A stretch of DNA of 64,000 nucleotides from Umezawaea tangerina (GTDB lineage Bacteria > Actinomycetota > Actinomycetes > Mycobacteriales > Pseudonocardiaceae), in assembly GCF_003002815.1 (NCBI RefSeq), contig NZ_PVTF01000007.1, forward strand, positions 546,674-610,673, in the 5' to 3' direction. The first letter of the stretch is position 1, and each line of letters starts with the position of its first letter. Below the pieces are notes generated by a model. The model searched no databases. It saw nothing but the letters and a program-made list of their open reading frames with translations, and had not been told where the DNA came from. Below are positions 34,481 through 42,269 of this stretch, one piece after another. The position numbers were made by a program, and so were the translations under genes.

Positions 34481-36286
34481 TCAAAACACCCCCACATCCT
34501 GCGGATAACAAGCCTCCACCTCCCCCGCGAAAGCCTCCACCACCACCCCCCTCCTCACCTTCAACGACGGCGTCAGGTACCCGTTCTCCGCCGTGAACTC
34601 CTCCTCCAGCACCCGGAACCTCCGCACCGACTCCGCCCGCGACACCGCCTCGTTCCCCAGGTCCACCGCCTCCTGCAGTGCCGCCAGCAGGTCCGCGTCC
34701 TCCGCCAGCTCCCGCACCGTCGCCGCCGCCGGTTTGCCCTTCGTCTCCTTCCACACCGGGAAGTACTGCCGGTCCACCGTCAGCAGCGCCGCCACGTACC
34801 GCCGCCCGTCGCCCACCACCACGGCGTTGCCCACCAGCGGGTGCGAGGTGATCCGGTCCTCCATCACGCCGGGGGACACGTTCTTCCCGCCGCTGGTCAC
34901 CAGGATCTCCTTGCTGCGTCCCGTGATCACCAGGAATCCGGCTTCGTCGAGCCTGCCGAGGTCCCCGGTCGCGAACCAACCGTCCTGGAAGGACTCCTCC
35001 GTGGCGAGCGGGTCGTGCCAGTACCCCTGGAACACCGTCGGCCCCTTCACCAGGACCTCCCCGGCGTCGGAGATCCTGATGGACATCCCCGGCAGCGGCC
35101 GACCCGCCGTGCCCGCCCGGAACACGTCGGGTGTGTTGATCGTGGCCGTCGAGGTCGTCTCGGTCAGCCCGTACCCCTCCAGCACCGTGATCCCGGCCGC
35201 GTGGAAGAAGTGCACGAGCCTGGGTGCCAGCGCGGCGCCACCGGACAGCACGTACCGGCACCGGCCTCCCAGCACCTCGCGCAGCTTCCGGTAGACCAGC
35301 CGGTCGAACACCGCGTGCTTCGCGCCCAGCAGCGGACCGGGTGAGCCCGCGGACGAGTGCGCGACGGCGGTGTCGACCGCCGCGTCGAAGATCCGCCCGT
35401 TCCCGCTGCCGTGGGCCCGCTGCCAGGCGCCGTGGTAGATCTTCTCCAGCACGTAGGGCACGGCCAGGACGAACGTCGGGCGGAACGTGGCCAGGTCGCC
35501 CAGCGCGTCGCGGACGTTCGAGGTGTGCCCCAGGGTGACCCCGGCCCACACCGCGCCGATCTGGATCATCCGGCCGACCACGTGCGCCAGCGGTAGGAAC
35601 AGCAGCGTGGACGCGCCCGCCGCGCCGCCCTCCCCGAACAGCGGGTGCAGCACCCCGACGGCGTTGCGGGCCTCGGCGAGGAAGTTCGCGTGCGTGAGCA
35701 CGCATCCCTTGGGGCGCCCGGTGGTCCCCGAGGTGTAGATGATCGTCGCGGGCTCGGAGTTGTCGGTCAGCCCGCGGTTGCCGGTGACGGCGGACCTGAG
35801 CACCGCGATGCCCGTCCTGGTCAGCTCCCCGACCGCGGTGTCGATCCTCCACACGGGAGCGTCCCGGCCCGCTTTCGCGAACGCGTCCCGCACCAGGTGC
35901 TCGTGCTGCTCGGTCTCCACCACGGCCGCGGTCGCGCCGGAGTCCGCGACGATCCAGTCCACCTGCTCCGCCGAGGAGGTGGCGTAGACGGGGACGGAGA
36001 CCGCGCGGGCGGCCCAGATGGCGAAGTCGAAGAGCGTCCACTCGTAGCGGGTCGACGACAGCACCACCACCCGGTCGCCGGGGCGCACCCCCGACGCGAC
36101 GAGTCCGCGCGCCACCTCCACGACCTGGTCGCGGAACTGCCGCGCGGTCACCGGTGTCCACCCCGACGGCGTCTTCCGGCGGAAGGCGGTCGAGTCGGGG
36201 ATCCGCTCGGCGTTGGCGTGCACGAGCTCGGCCAGCCCGCCCACAACGGGCGAAGCGGACAGCGGTGCGGTGGTTACCTCGCGCAT
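34481..36286 (-). CDS. long-chain fatty-acid-CoA ligase (FadD15-like)
   Basis: 601 residues from ATG 36286. AMP-forming adenylate motifs are complete: IIYTSGTTGRPKGC (A3), GYGLTETTSTATIN (A5), GWFATGDLGRLDEAGFLVITG (A7/A8 region, shortened here as WFATGDLG) and the ITGRSKEILVTSGGKNVSP hinge with a late PSLKVRRG lysine. Length and motifs match long-chain acyl-CoA synthetases of the FadD15 type. Divergent from the operon starting at 36904, so it is well placed to provide the fatty acyl-CoA for that pathway, but it could also be an unrelated housekeeping ligase. Confidence 0.92.
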   Translation of the reverse strand: MREVTTAPLSASPVVGGLAELVHANAERIPDSTAFRRKTPSGWTPVTARQFRDQVVEVARGLVASGVRPGDRVVVLSSTRYEWTLFDFAIWAARAVSVPVYATSSAEQVDWIVADSGATAAVVETEQHEHLVRDAFAKAGRDAPVWRIDTAVGELTRTGIAVLRSAVTGNRGLTDNSEPATIIYTSGTTGRPKGCVLTHANFLAEARNAVGVLHPLFGEGGAAGASTLLFLPLAHVVGRMIQIGAVWAGVTLGHTSNVRDALGDLATFRPTFVLAVPYVLEKIYHGAWQRAHGSGNGRIFDAAVDTAVAHSSAGSPGPLLGAKHAVFDRLVYRKLREVLGGRCRYVLSGGAALAPRLVHFFHAAGITVLEGYGLTETTSTATINTPDVFRAGTAGRPLPGMSIRISDAGEVLVKGPTVFQGYWHDPLATEESFQDGWFATGDLGRLDEAGFLVITGRSKEILVTSGGKNVSPGVMEDRITSHPLVGNAVVVGDGRRYVAALLTVDRQYFPVWKETKGKPAAATVRELAEDADLLAALQEAVDLGNEAVSRAESVRRFRVLEEEFTAENGYLTPSLKVRRGVVVEAFAGEVEACYPQDVGVF

Positions 36287-36903
36287 GGTGAACTCCAAGA
36301 TGTTCGCGCCTGGTGGATGGATATTTCGGATGTCCACCACGAACGACCCGTGTCGGAGGCGCCGTGGGGTTGTTCGCGGTTGATATCCGATCGCGGCGGG
36401 CGGCGCCCGCGCAATGGTGGAACGGGAATGTATCGGTGTAAGAACATGCAGCTGCGTGACCTGGATCACCCGCCGCACGGGTGGCAAATAAATGCCATCG
36501 CCGCAAAAAGTGCCACCTGACCTGGACTTTCATTTGCGGTGGCGGCTCCCGTCGGTGCGATCAAGGCGGTGAACTGCTGCTAGCGTCCCGTCTCGGCTCA
36601 CCCCGGTACGTGATTTGGTGCCCGTTTCAAAGATGTGCACGCGCGAATTGCGAGTGCACATCGGGGTAGGGGGCGGGCCGCTCGCTAGGGGAGTTGTCCA
36701 GGGAGATTAGGGGTGCCCGCTCGAAGGGGCCTGGAGTTTCTTTGATTAGGGTGAGGCTCGTATCCGGCGTTGACGGGGAGTGGTCGGCGGTGGGCCGGTC
36801 GGAGGTTCCAAGAGATTAGCGGGGCTAATGACCTAGTTCGTTGTGAAACGTTACAAATTTGTCGGTGCAACCGGTTGGGAAATGCCACGTGGAGGAGTGT
36901 CGT
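36287..36903. other. 617-base divergent control region, AT-richer than average
   Basis: Between the acyl-CoA ligase and the large biosynthetic operon. It contains long AT-richer tracts (GATATTCGG, GGCAAATAAATGCC, AAACGTTACAAATTTG), the ATTAGC-GGG-GCTAAT palindrome at 36815-36829 and a likely promoter near 36838-36865. I see no convincing gene apart from the leader ORF at its right edge. Its size and base composition suggest complex regulation. Confidence 0.6.
36815..36829. promoter_or_regulatory. palindrome ATTAGC-GGG-GCTAAT, candidate operator
   Basis: A perfect 6-bp inverted repeat with 3-base centre, about 90 bases before the leader ORF and just upstream of the AT-rich putative promoter. 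TTAG...CTAA symmetry is usual for MarR- or GntR-type sites. No such regulator is encoded inside the operon. Confidence 0.4.
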
Positions 36904-36961
36904 GATGCATCCGTCGTGCGGTGACCGCGCCGCCACGACGTCGTCGAGGTGGTCCCGGTGA
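36904..36961 (+). CDS. short leader ORF coupled to the biosynthetic operon
   Basis: 18 codons (MHPSCGDRAATTSSRWSR) starting at ATG 36904 with an excellent GGAGGAG ribosome site, the best in this region, 5 bases away from GTG 36901/ATG. Its stop overlaps the next start as GTGA (36958-36961), so ribosomes finishing it can restart on the hydrolase gene. It is either a leader peptide that controls the operon or merely a translation starter. No codon run that would clearly mark attenuation is visible. Confidence 0.55.
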
Positions 36962-37863
36962 CCGGGTTCGAGCTCGCGGACGACGTCGAGGCGCGGCTGC
37001 TGGTCGTCCCGGTCGGGCAGCGCGACCAGCTGTGCCTGCGGGTGTTCCCGCAGGCGGTCGAGGACGACCGGGCGCCGGTCGTGCTGGTCGTGCCCGCGAT
37101 GGGCATCGTCGCCACCTACTACGACCCGTTGGCCCGCGGGCTGACCCTCGCGGGCTTCCCCGTCGTGGTCTGCGACCTGCGCGGACACGGCGGCAGCACG
37201 CCCCCGGTGTCCCGCGCCTCCCGGTTCGGGCAGCAGGAGCTGGTGGCGGTCGACCTCCCGGCGGCCGTGGCGGCCGCGCGGCGGGAGTTCCCCGGCAGGC
37301 CGCTCGTCCTGCTGGGCCACAGCATCGGGGGTCAGCTGGGGGTCGCCTACCTGGGCAGGCCCGAGGCCGATGTGGACGGACTCGCGCTGATCGCCTCCGG
37401 CACCCCGCACCACCGGGTCTACCCGGGACCGCGCGGTCTGCGCGTGCTGCTGGGGACGCAGACCGCCGCGCTGCTGGGCAGGGCGTGGGGCTACTTCCCC
37501 GGTGACCGGGTGGGCTTCGGCGGCCGGGAGGCCGCGGGCGTGATCACCGACTGGGCGCGGTTCGCCCGCACCGGCCGGTTCCGCCCCGACGGCGCCGACC
37601 TCGACTACGAGCGCGCGATGTCCACCGTGGACGTGCCGGTGCTGGTCGTGTCGGTCGAGGGCGACCTGATGCACACGCCCGCCGCGATGGCGGAGCTCAC
37701 CGGGAAGCTGGGCAGCACGCGGGTCACGAGGCTGCGCTACACCGCGGCCGACGCGGGTCGGAAGCTGGACCGCTACCGCTGGGTCCGCGTCCCCGGCCCG
37801 CTGCCCACCTGGATCAAGGACTGGTGGCGCGACGCCGCGGACCACGGGGGAGGACGGCCGTGA
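36958..37863 (+). CDS. alpha/beta hydrolase, first large gene of the N-N-type biosynthetic operon
   Basis: 301 residues from GTG 36958; GTG 36949 is possible, but 36958 fits the GAGG at 36946 and the stop/start overlap with the leader ORF. Motifs: VVPAMGIVATYYDPLARGL (oxyanion strand), VCDLRGHGGST, nucleophile LLGHSIGGQLG, acid in VSVEGDLMHTPAA. The catalytic His is not certain near the C-terminus (RLRYTAADAGRKLD), so activity should be checked. No signal peptide. As first gene it may act in pathway editing, hydrolysis of an ester intermediate, or resistance. Confidence 0.85.
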   Translation: MTGFELADDVEARLLVVPVGQRDQLCLRVFPQAVEDDRAPVVLVVPAMGIVATYYDPLARGLTLAGFPVVVCDLRGHGGSTPPVSRASRFGQQELVAVDLPAAVAAARREFPGRPLVLLGHSIGGQLGVAYLGRPEADVDGLALIASGTPHHRVYPGPRGLRVLLGTQTAALLGRAWGYFPGDRVGFGGREAAGVITDWARFARTGRFRPDGADLDYERAMSTVDVPVLVVSVEGDLMHTPAAMAELTGKLGSTRVTRLRYTAADAGRKLDRYRWVRVPGPLPTWIKDWWRDAADHGGGRP

Positions 37864-38060
37864 CGGCGACGCTCGCCGACGAGTGCGCCCTCCCGCCGCG
37901 GTCGCGCGTGCGCGGGACGACCGCCACCGGGTCGGAGGTCGTGCGGCGCCCGGTGGACCGCCTCCGCGTCGACCTCGCCGGCCCCGCGATCCCGTCCGCC
38001 CGGTCCGCCGTCGACCTCGGACCACCACGGCGACCGGCTCCGCCCGTCGTCATGCCCTGA
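37860..38060 (+). CDS. small hypothetical protein
   Basis: 66 residues, GTG overlapping the hydrolase stop (GTGA), with GGGGGAGG six bases upstream. It begins VTATLADECALPPRSRVRG and is Arg/Pro-rich with no domain I recognise. Start context is good but codon evidence is weak, and 65 bases separate it from the next gene. It could be a small pathway protein or non-coding filler. Confidence 0.4.
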   Translation: MTATLADECALPPRSRVRGTTATGSEVVRRPVDRLRVDLAGPAIPSARSAVDLGPPRRPAPPVVMP

Positions 38061-38125
38061 CCACCCCCGAACCACATCGATGCCGGCTCCCCGACGAGGG
38101 GCTGCCACCCCCGGAGAGGACACCC

Positions 38126-38623
38126 GTGGACCACGTCAACCACTTCGACACCAAGGCGACGTACTGGATAATGCGCGCCGAGTACCTCGTCGGCTTCGCC
38201 GCGTGCGTCGTGCTGATGCTGCTGCACTTCGGCGACATCCGGTGGTGGGCGGCCATCGTGCTGTTCTTCTCCATCGACGTCATCGGCTACTACCCCGGCG
38301 CGCTCGCGTTCCGGCGGGCCAAGGGCGGGCCCATCCACAAGGGCTACTACGTCATCTACAACACGATGCACAACTGGTTCGCCGCCGCGGCGATCTGCGG
38401 CCTGTGGGTGCTCGTGGCCGGTCCCGAGTGGGCGCTGCTCGCCATCCCGCTGCACCTGTGCGCCGACCGCGGCCTGCTCGGCAACACCCTCAAGCCGTTC
38501 AGCATCGCGTTCGAGCCCGAGCCGCTGCCCGCGTTCCAGGCGTTCGTGGCCCAGCTGACCGGTCGGCCGCCGCAGCGGCAGGTGCAGGTCGACCGGGTCG
38601 AGGAGAAGGTCCCGACCACATGA
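38126..38623 (+). CDS. small integral membrane protein with conserved histidines
   Basis: 165 residues from GTG 38126 (GGAGAGGA upstream). About four membrane helices (AEYLVGFAACVVLMLLHFG, WWAAIVLFFSIDVIGYYP, NWFAAAAICGLWVLVA, PEWALLAIPLHL). Polar residues line up on one side: HVNHFD at the N-terminus, GGPIHKGYYVIYNTMHNW and HLCADRGL. The last motif and overall plan resemble DUF4260-type membrane proteins. It overlaps the next gene (ATGA) and precedes the aminoacyl-transferase and di-iron genes. In valanimycin biosynthesis a membrane protein (VlmO) is also required, so an equivalent role is possible. Confidence 0.8.
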   Translation: MDHVNHFDTKATYWIMRAEYLVGFAACVVLMLLHFGDIRWWAAIVLFFSIDVIGYYPGALAFRRAKGGPIHKGYYVIYNTMHNWFAAAAICGLWVLVAGPEWALLAIPLHLCADRGLLGNTLKPFSIAFEPEPLPAFQAFVAQLTGRPPQRQVQVDRVEEKVPTT

Positions 38624-39603
38624 TCACCACGGAGGATCAGGAGGTCCTGGCGTCGCTGCGGGAGCACTCGGACCACCCGAGCGCCTTCCTGGGCTACAAC
38701 CAGGCCACGCGGCACTTCCGCAGCGACCGCGTCCCCGGCACGATCGCCTACCGGCTCAGCCGCAGGCACGTCGTGCAGCTGTGCGGTCCGCTGACGGCGC
38801 GGGAGCACCGGCCCGCACTGCTCGCCGACTTCCGCGCGTGGGCCAAGGGCGAGCGGCGGCGGATCTGCGCCGTGCAGCTGTCCCGGCAGGACGCCGAGCT
38901 GTACGCGGCGGAGGGGTTCGCGGTGAACCAGCTCGGCCGCACCTACAGCGTGGACCTGGAGCGGTTCACGATGCGCGGCGGTCCGCTGGCCAAGGTGCGG
39001 CAGAACATCGCCCGCGCCAAGCGGGACGGCGTCACCGTCGAGGAGAGCGCCGGGCGGGACGACCTGCTGGCGACGATCGACGCGCGGTGGCTGCGCGCCA
39101 AGGGGTGGCACGTCAAGGAGCTCGACTTCATGATCGGCGAGCGCGGCGGCCGCGGTGCCGAGCACCGCCGGATCTTCGTGGCCAGTGTCGCCGACCGCCC
39201 GGTCGCCTACATCTCCTACTCCCCGGCGTTCGGCGGCAGGCCGGGGTGGCTCTACGACCTGACCCGCCGCGACCCCGACGCACCGGTCGGGACGATCGAG
39301 CTGGTCAACGTCACCGCGCTGCAGCGCTTCCAGGAGGAGGGCGCGGGCTGGCTGCACCTCGGCCACACCCCGTTCGCCGGGCTCGACCCCGTGAACGAGG
39401 TGCCGGGCGCCGCCAGCGGGGTCGTCACCCGCGTCGCCGACCTGATCGCCCGGCGCGGCAAGGCGATCTACCCCTCGCGCACCCAGGAAGCCTTCAAGCG
39501 CAAGTGGGCGCCGCACGTCGTCGAGCCGGAGTACGTGGCCTTCGAGGACGGCGTCTCGCTGCCCGCGCTGTGGAACCTGCTCCGGCTCACCAGAGCCATC
39601 TGA
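38620..39603 (+). CDS. DUF2156 / MprF-like aminoacyl-tRNA-dependent transferase (VlmA-like)
   Basis: 327 residues, ATG overlapping the membrane-protein stop. It is the soluble double-GNAT domain of lysyl-phosphatidylglycerol synthases without the membrane part: VRQNIARAKRDGVTVEES, DARWLRAKGWHVKELDFMIG, VAYISYSPAFGGRPGWLYDL, GTIELVNVTALQRFQEEG, WLHLGHTPFAGLD. MprF-type domains move an amino acid from its tRNA onto an acceptor. VlmA of the valanimycin pathway belongs to this group and transfers serine to isobutylhydroxylamine. I infer that this enzyme aminoacylates an N-hydroxylamine made by the neighbouring enzymes. The amino acid used is unknown. Confidence 0.82.
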   Translation: MITTEDQEVLASLREHSDHPSAFLGYNQATRHFRSDRVPGTIAYRLSRRHVVQLCGPLTAREHRPALLADFRAWAKGERRRICAVQLSRQDAELYAAEGFAVNQLGRTYSVDLERFTMRGGPLAKVRQNIARAKRDGVTVEESAGRDDLLATIDARWLRAKGWHVKELDFMIGERGGRGAEHRRIFVASVADRPVAYISYSPAFGGRPGWLYDLTRRDPDAPVGTIELVNVTALQRFQEEGAGWLHLGHTPFAGLDPVNEVPGAASGVVTRVADLIARRGKAIYPSRTQEAFKRKWAPHVVEPEYVAFEDGVSLPALWNLLRLTRAI

Positions 39604-39632
39604 CCCACCCGACCCGACGGAGGAACACCACG

Positions 39633-40580
39633 ATGGACAGCAAGATCAGGCTCGAGGTCGACTGGGACAACACGGTCCCCGTGCTCGAGGGCGCGCGGTC
39701 GCTGGAGCTGACGCCCGAGTCGTGCGACCTGCAGTACTGGCTGGACGAGGTCGCGGGCCGCCTGCTGCGCCGCATCCCGACGGGCCACACGCCGGACGCG
39801 CTCGTCCCGGAGCAGGTGCTCAAGCCCGGCCCGCTGCGCGAGGCGCTGATCGAGGAGTTCGCGTTCCGCAGCGTCGCCGAGGAGAAGGTCACCCGCGCGC
39901 TCGGCCACCTGGTGTCCGCCGCCCCGGACCGGGTCCTGACGGAGTTCTTCGCCACCCAGCTGCTCGACGAGGCCCGGCACGCCCGCGTGTTCCGCGAGCA
40001 CCTGGTCGAGATCGGCATCCCCGAGGCCGAGGTCGACGACACCATCTCCGCGGTGGCGGGCAAGGCGATCGAGGCCGTGCTCGACCCGCTGGAGGAGTTC
40101 GGCCTGTCCGTGATCCGCGACCAGCGCGACTTCTACGGCGGCGTCATCACCCTCACCGTCCTCGTCGAGGGCGTCCTCGCCCCGTTCGGCGAGCTGAGCG
40201 AGCGCAAGTGGGCCGAGCTGGACCCGGCGGGCGCGGAGATCGAGCGCGGCGCGGGCATGGACGAGATCCGCCACCTGTCGGTGGGCAGCAGCGTGATCCG
40301 CCGCCACCTCCAGGAGCAGCCCGGCGAGCGGATGCGCATCCTGGAGCTGATCGGCCGCGGCCGCGCCCTCTGGGAGAACCTCCCGATGCAGCCGTTCCTG
40401 TTCCAGCGCGAGTCGCTGTTCCAGCAGGGCCTTCAGGAGTGGGGCCACCTGGTCGCCGACTACGAGGTCTGGCCGGGCCGCAAGCTGGTCGACACCACCG
40501 CCGAGGAGCGCATGGTGACGGCGTCCACCTGGTCCCAGGAGACGCAGGACGTCCGCCTGCGCTACATGGGCGTGCTCTAG
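39633..40580 (+). CDS. VlmB-like ferritin-fold di-iron protein
   Basis: 315 residues from ATG 39633 (GGAGGAA upstream). Iron-ligand pattern of a ferritin-like carboxylate di-iron enzyme: Glu in EEFAFRSVAEEKVTRAL (about 73-87), DEARHARVF (about 112-120), TVLVEGVLAPF (about 175-185) and GMDEIRHLSV (about 208-217), that is, paired E and ExxRH/ExxH motifs. It resembles the VlmB family, named for valanimycin, where it is required after hydroxylamine aminoacylation. A direct role in N-N bond or azoxy formation is the attractive hypothesis; the chemistry is inferred, not shown by the sequence. Confidence 0.82.
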   Translation: MDSKIRLEVDWDNTVPVLEGARSLELTPESCDLQYWLDEVAGRLLRRIPTGHTPDALVPEQVLKPGPLREALIEEFAFRSVAEEKVTRALGHLVSAAPDRVLTEFFATQLLDEARHARVFREHLVEIGIPEAEVDDTISAVAGKAIEAVLDPLEEFGLSVIRDQRDFYGGVITLTVLVEGVLAPFGELSERKWAELDPAGAEIERGAGMDEIRHLSVGSSVIRRHLQEQPGERMRILELIGRGRALWENLPMQPFLFQRESLFQQGLQEWGHLVADYEVWPGRKLVDTTAEERMVTASTWSQETQDVRLRYMGVL

Positions 40581-40652
40581 GCCGTCGCCGACCGCCCTCC
40601 CCGCGCGCGGCAGCGAACGACCTCCCCCTGCGAACCCGGAACAGGTGACAAC

Positions 40653-42269
40653 GTGAAGACATACCCCTCCTACATCGCCGGGCAGGACGCCCCGACGAAC
40701 AAGTGGATCTACACCATCCGGGCGTCCAGCCTCTTCGAGGACGCCTTCGGCGCGATCCGCCTCAAGCGCGAGCTCGCGGGCGACGGCGAGCCCGACGGCA
40801 CCGACGAGCGCGTCGTCGGCCGGGTGGCGCTGACCGGGCCCGAGCAGTGCGCGGAGGCCCTGCGCGCCGCGCGGGCCGCCCAGCCCGCGTGGGCCGCGAT
40901 GCCGCTGGCCGAGAGGCTGAGGTTCGGCGCGATCTTCCACGAGCGGGTCATCGCCCGCCGGGAGGAGTTCGTCGAGGTCCTCATCGCCGAGGGGCACCCC
41001 CGCAGGCTCGCCGAGTGGGAGGTGGCGGGCGTCATCCAGGGGTCGGCCCCGGAGACCTTCGCGGCGAACGCGCGGATGATGGACCAGCGCGAGCACGTCG
41101 GCGACCGCGAGATCCGCCTGGTGCGCAAGCCGGACGGCGTGGTGTGCCTGAGCCCGCCGCAGAACGCGGCGGCGTCCAACTCGATGCTCGGCGTGTCCGC
41201 GATCATGGCGGGCAACAGCCTCGTGGTGAAGGCGCCCAGGAGCGCCCCCTACGGCGTCGCGTGGGCGTGGCGCGAGCTGGTCGCGACCTCGCTGGAGGAC
41301 GTCGGCGCCCCGGCCGGTGTGCTGAACATCGTGTGCGGTGTGCCCAAGGTGCTGCTGGACCAGTGGCTGGTCAGCGAGGACGTCGACGACATCATGTACT
41401 TCGGCGGCAGCGAGCGCGGCGTCGAGATCGGGCGGCGCTGCGTCGAGCACGGCAAGAAGTCCGTGCTGGAGCTGGCGGGCAACGACGGCGTGCTGGTCTG
41501 GGAGGACGCCGACCTGGACAACGCCGCGCGGGCGATCACCGAGTGCTTCTACGGCTCCAGCCAGATCTGCATGGTGCCCAAGTACGTCATCGCGCACCCG
41601 CGGGTCGCCGACGGGCTGGTCGAGCGGCTCAGGACCCTGGTCGCCGACATCCGGCCCGGCAGGCCGGAGGACCCGGACGTGCTGCTGTCGCCGGTGCTGC
41701 GGACCAGCGAGTTCTTCACCGTCCTCGACGAGGCCGTGGCCGACGGCGCCGAGCTGCTGTGCGGCGGGCAGCGCATCGCGGAGGACGGCACCCCCGACTC
41801 CTCGGGCGTGTTCCTGCAGCCGACCCTCCTGCGGGTCGACGGCTACGACCGCGCGGAGAAGATGCGCGCGGTGCGGAGCGAGACCTTCTACCCGCTGCTG
41901 TCCATCGTCGTCCCCGACGCCGACCAGGCCGGTGACGGGTTCGGCGAGGCGCTGCGGTTCATGAACGCCAACCCCTACGGGCTGCGCAACTCGCTGTGGT
42001 CGGAGGACCCGGAGGTGGTCGAGCGGTTCTGCGCCCAGCTCGACAACGGGGGCATCCTCAAGGTCAACGACAGCCACCTCGGCTTCGTGCCGGGGCTGCC
42101 CACGCACGGCGGCACCGGGTTGTCCGGCGGCCCGTTCGGCGAGGTCAACTTCCCGATGCTGCGGACCAGCCACCTCCAGGCCGTCAGCATCGCCACGGGC
42201 GTCTCCCCGCGCTCGCGGGTGTTCGAGAGCGCGCTGCCGCCCGCCGGTTCCCCCGAGGTGGCGCGGTGA
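40653..42269 (+). CDS. aldehyde dehydrogenase-superfamily enzyme (probable acyl-CoA/aldehyde oxidoreductase)
   Basis: 538 residues from ATG 40653. Substrate/cofactor motifs: CLSPPQNAAASNSMLG, AIMAGNSLVVKAPRSAPYGV, GGSERGVEIGRR, general base Glu in SVLELAGNDGVLVWEDADLD and nucleophile Cys in SSQICMVPKYV (about residue 306). An N-terminal extension of about 50 residues (YIAGQDAPTNKWIYTIRASS) is unusual. Many biosynthetic operons use such an enzyme in the reducing direction on acyl-CoA to give an aldehyde for transamination, and the class III aminotransferase nearby supports that here. Direction and substrate are inferred. Overlaps the next gene by GTGA. Confidence 0.87.
   Translation: MKTYPSYIAGQDAPTNKWIYTIRASSLFEDAFGAIRLKRELAGDGEPDGTDERVVGRVALTGPEQCAEALRAARAAQPAWAAMPLAERLRFGAIFHERVIARREEFVEVLIAEGHPRRLAEWEVAGVIQGSAPETFAANARMMDQREHVGDREIRLVRKPDGVVCLSPPQNAAASNSMLGVSAIMAGNSLVVKAPRSAPYGVAWAWRELVATSLEDVGAPAGVLNIVCGVPKVLLDQWLVSEDVDDIMYFGGSERGVEIGRRCVEHGKKSVLELAGNDGVLVWEDADLDNAARAITECFYGSSQICMVPKYVIAHPRVADGLVERLRTLVADIRPGRPEDPDVLLSPVLRTSEFFTVLDEAVADGAELLCGGQRIAEDGTPDSSGVFLQPTLLRVDGYDRAEKMRAVRSETFYPLLSIVVPDADQAGDGFGEALRFMNANPYGLRNSLWSEDPEVVERFCAQLDNGGILKVNDSHLGFVPGLPTHGGTGLSGGPFGEVNFPMLRTSHLQAVSIATGVSPRSRVFESALPPAGSPEVAR

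Noticed and set aside
34245..34500. Extension of a minus-strand frame through the tandem repeat, giving a Gly/Val-rich repeat protein
   Set aside because: This frame is out of phase with the acyl-CoA ligase, has no start of its own, and reflects the 24-bp repeat period being a multiple of three.
38620..39603. Lysyl-phosphatidylglycerol synthase for membrane charge (MprF)
   Set aside because: The membrane flippase part is missing and the operon is biosynthetic; the transferase domain alone fits VlmA-like enzymes better, although this remains to be tested.
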